Source of the DNA: Acidimicrobiaceae bacterium
GTDB lineage: Bacteria > Actinomycetota > Acidimicrobiia > Acidimicrobiales > Aldehydirespiratoraceae
DNA: 54,169 bases
Direction: 5' to 3'
Assembly (NCBI GenBank): GCA_028819505.1
Contig: JAPPLH010000066.1
Coordinates: 31,060-85,228, forward strand
The notes under the pieces were generated by a model. The model searched no databases, had not been told where the DNA came from, and worked only from the letters and a program-made list of their open reading frames with translations. This document shows positions 8,056 to 16,300 of this stretch, one piece after another. Each line of letters begins with the position of its first letter. Within the stretch, counting starts at the first letter, position 1. The position numbers and the translations under genes are program-made.

Positions 8056-9135
8056 GTGGTGACGATCGTTCTCGATCTTCTGGCCCTGAGCTGCGCCCTG
8101 GCCACGGTGTTCTACGTCCGCTCGTCCCGCCACCGCCAGCGGTTCGTCCGCCTGATCGAGGGCGACGCCGGCACCCACCCCGAGGCGCTGGCCCTGGCCG
8201 AGGCCGGCTACCGCAAGGACGTCCACGGCGCCGTCGTCTACGGCCTGCTGGTGCCGGTGGCGCTGCTGGTGGGCCGGGCGGGCCTCGACAACATCACCGT
8301 CGTGCTGGGCGTGCTGGGAGTGCCCGCGGTGATGTCGGTGTGGTGGGGGCGCTCCGCGCTCGAAGAGGTCCGCATGGCCCGCAACCGCTACGCGCTGGAG
8401 CGCCGGGCCGAGCAGGCCCTCGAGCAGGAGCAGCTGGCGCCCAAGGCGTGGGCGGCCCGGCTGGCGCCCGAGGAGGTGCCGGACTTCAGCGGGTTCGAGA
8501 TCGGCCGGGTCTACCAGGCGGGCTCGGGGCTGATGGCGGGCGACTTCTTCGACGTGCACCGGGTGGGGCGCCACCGGGTGGCCGCGGTCATCGGAGACGT
8601 GGCCGGCCACGGCATCGAGTCGTCGATCACCGCGTTCCAGGCCAAGTACCTGCTGAGGGTGTTCCTGCGCCAGTTCCGCGACCCGGCCCAGGCCTTCGAG
8701 GAGATCAACGCGCAGCTGTCGGCGGGAGACCGCAACGAGGAGTTCATATCGGCGTGCGTGGTGGTGTTCGACACCGAGGCCGGGACGCTGCGCTACTCGT
8801 CGGCGGGGCACCCGGCCGCGTTCCTGTTCCATGGGGAGGGCACCAGGCCGCTGCGCTCCACCGGCCCCCTGCTGATGCTCGACCCGCGGGCGACGTACTT
8901 CTCGCGGGAGATCCCGATGGCGTCGGGCGATCTGGTGGTGATGTACACCGACGGCCTGGCCGAGGCCCGCGCCGGTCGCCAGATGTTCGGCGAGAACCGG
9001 ATCATCCGCTCGGTGGAGCGCGACCTCAACGCGGCCCCCGACGTGCTGTGCAAGTCGCTGCTGGACGCGGCCAAGGACTTCGCGGGCGGCTCGATCGGCG
9101 ACGACACCGCCATCATGGCCATCCGCCGAGACTGA
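8056..9135 (+). CDS. Membrane PP2C-family (SpoIIE-type) serine/threonine phosphatase
   Basis: The 359-residue product has an N-terminal membrane part (hydrophobic segments at about 4-22, 57-73 and 79-97) and a cytosolic SpoIIE/RsbU-type PP2C domain from about residue 145. Metal-binding signatures are present: AGDFFD (161-166), IGDVAGHGIESS (179-190), YTDGLAEAR and a C-terminal GDDTAIMAI. Proteins of this build usually dephosphorylate anti-anti-sigma factors in partner-switching pathways. No sensor domain such as PAS or GAF and no sigma-factor regulator gene is next to it, so its partner is unknown. It starts with GTG and is followed four bases later by a small zinc-ribbon membrane protein, probably in one operon. 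Confidence 0.9.
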   Translation: MVTIVLDLLALSCALATVFYVRSSRHRQRFVRLIEGDAGTHPEALALAEAGYRKDVHGAVVYGLLVPVALLVGRAGLDNITVVLGVLGVPAVMSVWWGRSALEEVRMARNRYALERRAEQALEQEQLAPKAWAARLAPEEVPDFSGFEIGRVYQAGSGLMAGDFFDVHRVGRHRVAAVIGDVAGHGIESSITAFQAKYLLRVFLRQFRDPAQAFEEINAQLSAGDRNEEFISACVVVFDTEAGTLRYSSAGHPAAFLFHGEGTRPLRSTGPLLMLDPRATYFSREIPMASGDLVVMYTDGLAEARAGRQMFGENRIIRSVERDLNAAPDVLCKSLLDAAKDFAGGSIGDDTAIMAIRRD

Positions 9136-9139
9136 GCCC

Positions 9140-9352
9140 ATGGCCTGGTGCCGGTCCTGCGAGCGGTACCTGACTCCGGCCACGCTCACCGCCGAGGGCG
9201 GGTGCCCGGCCTGCGGCCGCGAGGTCCAGCACCCGGATGAGCGCCAGGCGGCGGCCGCGGAGCGCATCCCGTGGCACTTCTGGCTGCTTGTGGGCGGCGC
9301 CGCGGTCTACCTCGTGTGGCGGGCGGTGCAGGGTGTCGCCCTCCTGCTGTAG
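9140..9352 (+). CDS. Small zinc-ribbon membrane protein
   Basis: A 70-residue protein with two CxxC knuckles (C4/C7 and C22/C25: WCRSC and CPACG) forming a zinc ribbon, then one transmembrane helix at about 45-69 (WHFWLLVGGAAVYLVWRAVQ). Similar tiny proteins are frequent in Acidimicrobiia and have no assigned role. It lies 4 bases downstream of the PP2C phosphatase gene and so is likely co-expressed. The last gene before the tRNA, it marks the end of the conserved core block. Confidence 0.7.
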   Translation: MAWCRSCERYLTPATLTAEGGCPACGREVQHPDERQAAAAERIPWHFWLLVGGAAVYLVWRAVQGVALLL

Positions 9353-9370
9353 CCGCTAACCTCGCCTCTG

Positions 9371-9445
9371 CGGGCTGTGGCGCAGCTTGGTTAGCGCGTC
9401 GGTCTGGGGGACCGAAGGTCGGGAGTTCAAATCTCCCCAGCCCGA
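9371..9445 (+). tRNA. tRNA-Pro (anticodon GGG)
   Basis: A 75-base cloverleaf folds by eye: acceptor CGGGCTG with CAGCCCG, D stem GCGC/GCGC, anticodon stem TCGGT/ACCGA with loop CTGGGGG (anticodon GGG, reading CCC and CCU), five-base variable loop AGGTC, T stem GGGAG/CTCCC with loop TTCAAAT, and discriminator A. CCA is not encoded. The composition and gene content change directly after its 3' end, and an integrase gene lies 9 kb away, so the tRNA is a likely integration site. Confidence 0.95.
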
Positions 9446-9455
9446 CAAAAAAAAA

Positions 9456-9484
9456 CCTAGGTCAGAGCACATTTCTGATCTAGG
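9456..9484 (-). terminator. Strong hairpin with a T-tract on the minus strand
   Basis: CCTAGGTCAGA (9456-9466) pairs with TCTGATCTAGG (9474-9484) over 11 positions with one mismatch, around a 7-base loop. Nine A residues precede it on the plus strand. Read on the minus strand, this is a stem followed by nine T residues, a classical intrinsic terminator that would stop transcription coming out of the island before it reaches the tRNA. It might also help end tRNA transcription, but it lacks a plus-strand T-tract. Confidence 0.7.
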
Positions 9485-9738
9485 CTTACCTGTGGATAAC
9501 TCTCAGATCGGCCAAGCTTATAACGAAAATTCTAACGGACGATCCGTGAAGCTTCGTTATCCGACATGTCAGAACGGTTCTGAGAAGGCCATCGCGACGA
9601 GGCTGCGAGCGATCCGGCGCGAACGACCGTCGGGCCAACTTTTTGCCGTGAGAAGCAGCATTGGCCGGCTGGTGGCTCGTGATGTCGATGCTTTGGCGAA
9701 GGGAATCAACCGAAACGCCTGAATCGCTAAGGTGGATC

Positions 9739-9766
9739 TGACACTGGTGTAGTTACACTCCTGTCA
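9739..9766. promoter_or_regulatory. Nested dyad, possible operator
   Basis: TGACA and TGTCA form the outer arms and GTGTA/TACAC the inner arms of one 28-base inverted repeat. It sits about 60 bases before the small gene at 9825, at the head of the helicase transcription direction, which fits a repressor binding site. The regulator is unknown; the island's own XRE repressor is one candidate. Confidence 0.4.
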
Positions 9767-9824
9767 CCGCATTGGCGGGCCGGAGATCTCAGTCGGGCGC
9801 GCCGCTGCTGCCAGGAGATAGCCC

Positions 9825-10133
9825 ATGGACCAGTTGTTCAACCCAGACTCACCACCAATGGCGAAGGAGTGGGAGCGGCGCACCGTCTTCGACCGAGCAG
9901 CATCGGTCATCGAACGTCTTGAACAGGGCTACCGCAAAGGAGGGGCGAAGGCGTGGACCGATGTCTACGCGGCACTGCGGGCCAATGCTGACCACTACCG
10001 GAATCTTGGGATGACGCAATTCGCGGAACAACTTGATCTGTTGGCGGCTAGGGCCCGCGCAGTTGTTGCCAGGCACCAATTCCATGGACCGCCCCTACCG
10101 CAGACGCTGCATCGCTTATCAGAGGCGTTGTAG
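9825..10133 (+). CDS. Small helical protein of unknown function, upstream of the helicase
   Basis: A 102-residue product preceded by an AGGAGA ribosome binding site. It is predicted largely helical (FDRAASVIERLEQGYRKGG, FAEQLDLLAARARAVVARHQ), with no membrane segment and no recognised family. It lies 98 bases before the large helicase gene in the same direction and downstream of the 9739-9766 dyad, so it may be the first gene of that unit and a regulator or small subunit of the putative defence module. Confidence rests on the ribosome binding site and coherent composition. Confidence 0.5.
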   Translation: MDQLFNPDSPPMAKEWERRTVFDRAASVIERLEQGYRKGGAKAWTDVYAALRANADHYRNLGMTQFAEQLDLLAARARAVVARHQFHGPPLPQTLHRLSEAL

Positions 10134-10231
10134 TGAAGCACGCGAACGACAGGGGGTGCCGCGTCTCCCAAGAATTGTGCTCAGCGTGCGAGGCGAATCG
10201 GCGAAGCCGGATGTCTGGAGTGTCCTGAGAG

Positions 10232-13200
10232 ATGAGCCTGTTCGAGTCGGGAAGGACTTCGTTTCGGATCGCAGCTGATGGCTGGCGAGCTCCGCAGCGT
10301 GGAGCACTCGGTGCGCTTCTAGCTCATTGGACATTGACGCCCGCTGAACCTGCTCTCATCTCCCTACCAACGGGCACCGGCAAGACTGGCGTAGCCCTCG
10401 CAGCGCCCTTCGTGACACCGGAGCCCCCGAAGCGTGTCCTAGTGCTGGTCCCGTCGAGGGCGCTGCGAGAACAGACCGTTCCTCAGTTCGCGGACTTGGA
10501 TCTTCTGCGGAGCATTGGCGCCCTTCCCCACAGGCGTCGTCGTCCGAGGCTTCGAGTTCATAAGGTCACCGGGACCTCGACCGACTGGGACGCAGCGGCT
10601 GCTGCGGATGTCGTTGTTGCCATCCCGCAGTCAGTTAGTCCAGCCTCCGCTGCCGACGTGTCTGTCCCTCCGAGCGGGATGTTCGATCTTGTGATCGTGG
10701 ACGAGGCTCATCACGTTCCCTCGCTGACTTGGAGCGCGATTCTTGAGCATCTCGACTCTCGCTCTGCGTTGCTTCTGACAGCCACCCCGTTCAGGCTCGA
10801 CAATAAACGTCTGCCAGGAACGAACATCTTCCACTTCCCGCTTCGGCAGGCAATCGATCAGAGCTTCTACAGGCCCGTACGGCCACTTGTCCTTCCGCGG
10901 CCCGAGCCCCTTACGCACGAGACGAAGGACCGAATGATCCTCGATGAGGTCGTGCGGATCGCGGCGCGGCCTGAACATCGATCAAGTGCTCTGATGGTCC
11001 GCGCCTCTTCCATCCAGCGGGCACGTGAGCTTGCTGATCTGTATCGAGAGGCAGGTATCAACATCGAGCCGCTGACCCAGAAGACATCTTACTCCGACTA
11101 CGAGTCGATTACAGGGAGGCTCAAGGACGGATCTCTGCAGGCGGTCAGCGTCGTGGGGATGCTCGGTGAGGGATACGACCTACCACGTCTCCGCCTGGTT
11201 GCATACCACGACAAGCACAAGTCGTTGCCTGCGACCGTTCAACTGGTCGGTCGCCTCGCCCGGGTTAGTGAGGAATACCCCCAAGAGTCCGTCCTAGTGA
11301 CCGTTGACGATGGAGATGTGTATCCGGAACTTCAGTCGGTCGTGCGCGACCTCTATAAGGAGGATGCAGACTGGGCAACGATCCTGCCGGGGATCGTCGA
11401 CGCTGAGATTGAGGCGGACAAGGCGGTTCGTGACTTCGCTGATGCGCTTGAACTCAGGCAGGGGCGCATCGATCCCATGCATCTTCAGCCGATGCCAACG
11501 CCCACGGTCTTCGAGGTAGCTGAACCGCTCTGGAAGCCCGTCGCCGAAGGTACCTCGTTACCGGCCGAGCTTGATGTAGGGCGCTCTCTCGGCGGCGCTG
11601 AGATACTCACGGCACTCGTCGCCGACCACGGCAGACTCATTGTGCTGGTAACTCGCCGTCGCTCAACGCCAAGGTGGTGCATCGACCCATCGGTCGAGTC
11701 GATCGAGTACGGCCTGACCGTGATTTCGTATCGAGCGGCTCCTCGAATCGGTCTGCCAGCGCTTCTCTTCGTCGACGCGGAGGACAAACGCATCGGGGAC
11801 GCAGTCGTCAAGATTCTTAACGCCCCGGATAACGCCTCCGTTGTCGATCCTGAGCGACTCGACGGCTATCTCCAGAGTCTCCCGCGGATATCGGTGTCGT
11901 CGATTGGAATGCGGAACATCCTTGCAGGCACGAGAGGTACGGCCTACAAGACCAGAGCGGGCAGCAGCACTGATATCGATCTCGGCTCAATCGAGACAAC
12001 TCAAACGGCCCTAGGGCACGTGATGATGCAGATCCGCGTGAGTCAGGGTTCGACGACCGTTGGGGCCGCCTTGGAGAAGGGCAAGATTTGGCAGCGTCGA
12101 TACAAGACTCTGGTCGATTACGCCGCGTGGGTGACCGAGGCTGCGGAACTGCTCTGGTTCCCCCGAAGCGGCGACGGCTCGCCGCTCCTGCCTCAAGTCC
12201 CGCGGGGGAGAGCGATTAGCGAATGGCCGCTATCGATCCCCATCGCAGTCGAGATGAACCAAGCGGTCGCTGTTGGGGGCTTACAGTTGGTGACACCGTT
12301 GAACACGCTCATCGGTTCTGTGGAGGACCTTGAACTTCACGCTGGCGTCGATCCCACAGGCGGGTTGACCCTGCCGAATACCACCGCTCGGGAACTCCCC
12401 ATTGTCGCACTGATGACAGATCGAAGCCTCGGCACTCAGACCGTGTGTTGGACGGGAGTGCTGATCTGTGGCGGGGGAGCCGAGGAGCGTGGGACAGGAA
12501 TCCGCGTCAAGCACGGATACAGCGAAGATTTTGCTTTCACGGAGTTCCTGGACCGCTACCCACCGATGGTCTATTTTGCTTCGGGCGAAGCGGTCCAGGG
12601 CCGCGAGATTTTCGATGTGAACGGAGGGAATGCGGGCCGCTTCGATCATCGAGACATCGAGACGATCAATTGGAAGGCTCGGGGCGTAGACATCGAGTCG
12701 GAGACCCGCGAGACCGCCGCGCGCAAGGGGCTCGGTGTCTCAATTCACGAGGGCGTCGAGGAGTACCTGCGACAGCAACCTCGTCGCGCTGAGCACCGCT
12801 GGATCCTGTACAACGATGGCTCTGGAGAGATCGCCGATCACATTGTCATCGAGCACACGCCAGGCGGAGTAGTGCACCTGTCGCTCTGGCACTCTAAAGC
12901 AGCTGGTGGCGCTCCGTCTCTGAGGGTGAATGACCTTCAGGTTGTCGTCGGCCAAGCTCTCCGCAGTCGGTCTCGCTACCACGACCCGCAACTCTGGGCG
13001 AGTCTCCGCCGTCGCCTGACCGGCCAAGAGTCCCCCGCCGCGACCCTGGTCGACGGGAGCGATGGTCTCGCGCGGCTGTTGGTCTACCTCGGCGCACAAC
13101 GTTCGGGGATGAAGCGTCGAGGGCTTAGCTGGGAGCGCAGGCCAGCCTTGATGCACGGAGAGATCGGTATCGTGCAACCAGGTCTGTCGTCCTCTGCCCT

Positions 13201-13315
13201 AGCACACCCAACGTCCGCTCAGAGGAGCACGGCGGAGTCCATACATCAGTTGCTCGCGGTGTTCGCCGACACAGTTGCGACGACGGGTAGCCGTGCCCTT
13301 GTGCTTGCAAGCTGA
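10232..13315 (+). CDS. Large superfamily 2 DEAH helicase with nuclease-like C-terminus
   Basis: A 1,027-residue protein. The N-terminal 380 residues are an SF2 helicase: Walker A PTGTGKT (46-52), VDEAH (156-160), TATP (183-186), motif V GMLGEGYDLPRL (309-320) and motif VI QLVGRLAR (337-344). The middle 450 residues match nothing I recognise. Near residues 855-900 the segment NDGSGEIADHIVIEH, followed by LSLWHSK, resembles a PD-(D/E)xK nuclease core in which the last motif is HxK. This suggests a DNA translocase that may cut DNA. It converges on the sacsin-like ATPase gene with only 14 bases between stop codons. Base composition is visibly lower in GC than core genes. The most likely role is phage defence, but the family is not identified. 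Confidence 0.8.
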   Translation: MSLFESGRTSFRIAADGWRAPQRGALGALLAHWTLTPAEPALISLPTGTGKTGVALAAPFVTPEPPKRVLVLVPSRALREQTVPQFADLDLLRSIGALPHRRRRPRLRVHKVTGTSTDWDAAAAADVVVAIPQSVSPASAADVSVPPSGMFDLVIVDEAHHVPSLTWSAILEHLDSRSALLLTATPFRLDNKRLPGTNIFHFPLRQAIDQSFYRPVRPLVLPRPEPLTHETKDRMILDEVVRIAARPEHRSSALMVRASSIQRARELADLYREAGINIEPLTQKTSYSDYESITGRLKDGSLQAVSVVGMLGEGYDLPRLRLVAYHDKHKSLPATVQLVGRLARVSEEYPQESVLVTVDDGDVYPELQSVVRDLYKEDADWATILPGIVDAEIEADKAVRDFADALELRQGRIDPMHLQPMPTPTVFEVAEPLWKPVAEGTSLPAELDVGRSLGGAEILTALVADHGRLIVLVTRRRSTPRWCIDPSVESIEYGLTVISYRAAPRIGLPALLFVDAEDKRIGDAVVKILNAPDNASVVDPERLDGYLQSLPRISVSSIGMRNILAGTRGTAYKTRAGSSTDIDLGSIETTQTALGHVMMQIRVSQGSTTVGAALEKGKIWQRRYKTLVDYAAWVTEAAELLWFPRSGDGSPLLPQVPRGRAISEWPLSIPIAVEMNQAVAVGGLQLVTPLNTLIGSVEDLELHAGVDPTGGLTLPNTTARELPIVALMTDRSLGTQTVCWTGVLICGGGAEERGTGIRVKHGYSEDFAFTEFLDRYPPMVYFASGEAVQGREIFDVNGGNAGRFDHRDIETINWKARGVDIESETRETAARKGLGVSIHEGVEEYLRQQPRRAEHRWILYNDGSGEIADHIVIEHTPGGVVHLSLWHSKAAGGAPSLRVNDLQVVVGQALRSRSRYHDPQLWASLRRRLTGQESPAATLVDGSDGLARLLVYLGAQRSGMKRRGLSWERRPALMHGEIGIVQPGLSSSALAHPTSAQRSTAESIHQLLAVFADTVATTGSRALVLAS

Positions 13316-13329
13316 GCCCAGCGCGTGGT

Positions 13330-16300
13330 CTACTCGTCGTCGATCAACTGCTGCTCGTCATCGGTCGAAGCGAACCTATAGACGCGGGTCGTAGCGTCGC
13401 GCAGTCCCGAGAGGGTGATTGCACCTCGGTCGGTCGGCCGCAACTGCTCCAGGGGATCGATCACAACGCGGATGGTGGGCTGGGCTTCATCGCTCTCCTC
13501 AACGTTGGATACGACTACGAGAAAGAAGTCAGGCGTGGTGAGTGCTCGCTGTACTTCGGAGTCCGTTAGTGTCACTCGGTCCGGTTCGGCACCAGCGAAG
13601 ACCTTTAGTTCGTAGTACTTCTTCAGCTGATCGATGGCATCGGCACCGACCCCACGCTGGGTGCGCAGGTCGACGAGTTCGTCCTGGTCCGTGCCCAACA
13701 GCACTTGCAGAAGCTCGAATCCTATGTTTTCCTTGTCCAGGTCGGAGTAGCCGCGCAAGGCAGACCTATTCTGCGGTCTGCGGGAGCTGCCCTTAGGTTC
13801 CTTGAGAACGCGGTCGGAAGTTGCGCTCTCACCGGTGCGGTTCTCGATATCGGAGGATCCATGGTCAGTGCGTCCCTTCGGGTCGACAAGCATGAGTGCT
13901 TGAGGGTCCACGAGTACTCGGAGAGCGGTCCCGGGTGAAGACTGCCCTCGCTTTTCGTGCTTGTCTGCTCCAGAGCCGGATTGAGGAGCCTTGTTTGTCC
14001 TCTCTCCGGCGGGACCTTGAGGCGAGTGGTGCTTCTTCGCGACGTTCTCTCCCCACTCCGCAAGTCGAGCATCAAGTTCCGCCCTTTCCCGCGCAGCGAG
14101 TTCGCTGGCGAGCGCAACGCGTCGCGCCTTGATCCCTTCCTCGGCTTGATCGCACGCGGCTCGCCATGCTTGTGCGACGAGCCGCGCTTCGCCCTCGAAG
14201 AGCGCTGCTAACGCTCTGCCTCCCCCATCCACGCGAGAGAGCGCCGCTGGTTCTCTGACGAAGACCGTGGCACAGGTGGTATCGACCTTGGCGGTCACCT
14301 CGCAGTCGTATTCTCGTCCTGCAGCGCTAATCTCGAGCGAAAGAGACGGGAGTACTTTGACGGCGTACAGCGCCAGCCTGTCCCATGGCACGGTGAGGCC
14401 CTGGCCGAGTGCTGGGTCGTGGCGTTGTAGGTCGTCGTGCAGCAGTTCAAGCGACTCGCGAAAAAGCTCCGTTAAGTCCTGTTTTTCTTCCGCAAGTTCA
14501 GGATCGATCACTCGGGCTTCGTCGGCTCGGATTCTCGTGACGCGCAACGGTACGAGCAGCGAACGGAACTGTTCAATCCCGCCGCCCGGTCGCCAAATGG
14601 GAAGGCGATCACCGAGCCCGGCGGCGAGGACCGGGTCGTCGGTCGCGTAAACAGGGCGGGCACGCGTCCACCCTGCGCTCGTCCACAGAGCCAATCTTGT
14701 CAGCTTCCGGCGCTCGATTGTGTTCTGTTTCGCGAGGTGCGTGGCGAGTGTGCGCAGCGTCTCAAGCAGAATCGCCTCCTCGGCACGATCAGGTGCGTCT
14801 CGGCGACGGTATGCGATCTTCGCGAGGACCTCCAGGCAGTCGCTCGCGGAGGGTCGCCGCAGACGCAGCGCGAGCCACAGCGGCCCGCAATCCGAAATTG
14901 CGGGGGCGAACGCGCGATAATGTCCAAAGATCGGTGGCCCTGCGAGCACATTCTGGGGAGACAACCAGCCGAGATTCGTTAGTACGAGACGATGACGCGT
15001 GAATTCAGCTCTCAGTTGACTTGCGTTCAGGTCAGCGTCGCTGTCCGCATCGTTGAGGCCTCGTGCGATCGCCCGGTAGATGAGCGCAGCGTCGCGTCGC
15101 AGGTCCTCAGAAGAGATCTCGTCCTCGTCTGAGGCACTGCGAAGTTCCCGAAGCCGTGCTACGAGTTCGGATCGACTGGGATCACTTGAGACTCCAAGCG
15201 CCGTCAAGACCACGCGACGAATTGGCTGATCGAGGTCAGCATGCAGGTAGTCCCGGGAGTTGGGGCCATAGATTGCCTCGGTACCCGGCGTTCGAACGCG
15301 TAACTCAGCTGGCTTGCGTGGGGTGCCGCTCTCATCATCGAGCCAAGCAACATCTCCCGCCTGCGCAAGCCAGAAGGCAGGAACCCTCCCTTTACGTTTC
15401 CAACCGAAACTGTCATCTGCGGAATCGACTTCGGCGAATTCACTTAGGCGGCGGTCCCACGCTCGACCGAGTGCCGCCAATACGGCTCCTGCCCTCGTGC
15501 GTCGCAGCCTGACCCGGCGTTCCCGCGAGATGTCCGTGATTACTGCAATGAGATCGGGGCTCTCGATGTCCTCGAGTGTGTAGGTGGCGCCCCGCTCGCT
15601 CATGGCCGAAGCGCGAGCTTCTGGCCCATTCTCAACCTGCCGGGGCAGGCCACGCTCAGTCTTGCTTGGGTACCGTCGTCTCAGCTGTTCGTGCGGTTGC
15701 AGTCGAGGTGTTGTTTCGGCTCCCAACAATCGAAGGAAACGGAGAGCGCCGAGTCCCTCTCGTCCTGCTTGCGACCGGAGGGCCTTTGCGTAATGGTCGC
15801 TCAGCCATTCAAGTGCTGTCGTCTCGCCAGCTGCAACGGCGAAACTGTCCGGCTCCTTGTCAATCGCCCGTGGCAGGTATGCGTCGATAGGCCGAGTAGA
15901 GCCCGTGTCTACTTCACGATTCCGCCGTGATCGTGTGCGGGTCCTGTCACGTACATCTGCGGGCCGGGCAGTGCCAGTTCTGCCCCGACGCCGTGAGCCG
16001 TACCGGTACGACCTAAGCAGGACTGCACGGCCGACGTCGGGTCCAAGAGCCGCCCTGTCAACCGGGGCAATGTGCTCGAAGGCATCCCGGAGTGCTCGCA
16101 GCTGTTCATCTGTGAGGCTTGAGTCAATGCAGTGGCCCGAACGCCCCGCCTGGGCGATCCGGCGCACCACTTCATCGCTGTCGGAACTGTCGAGTAGAGC
16201 TCCGCATTCCCGTAGCCAAACGAGAACATCAGGAGCACCGTTCGTACCGGCCAAGTGAGCCGGGTGAAGCAACGTCGCAATGCCTAGCTGCTCAGCGAGA

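Larger units (their letters stand above)
9446..9824. other. Island entry: 379 bases without a supported gene
   Basis: This spacer is clearly richer in A and T than the flanking core. It starts with nine A residues and a strong hairpin (9456-9484) and later contains a 28-base dyad (9739-9766). An open frame from 9387 to 9722 runs through the tRNA and has no family resemblance, so it is not called. An AGGAGA ribosome binding site sits just before the gene starting at 9825. Confidence 0.5.

Noticed and set aside
9387-9722. Plus-strand open frame of 111 codons overlapping the tRNA
   Set aside because: It runs through the tRNA-Pro gene and the hairpin after it, has no ribosome binding site, and its protein shows no family features.
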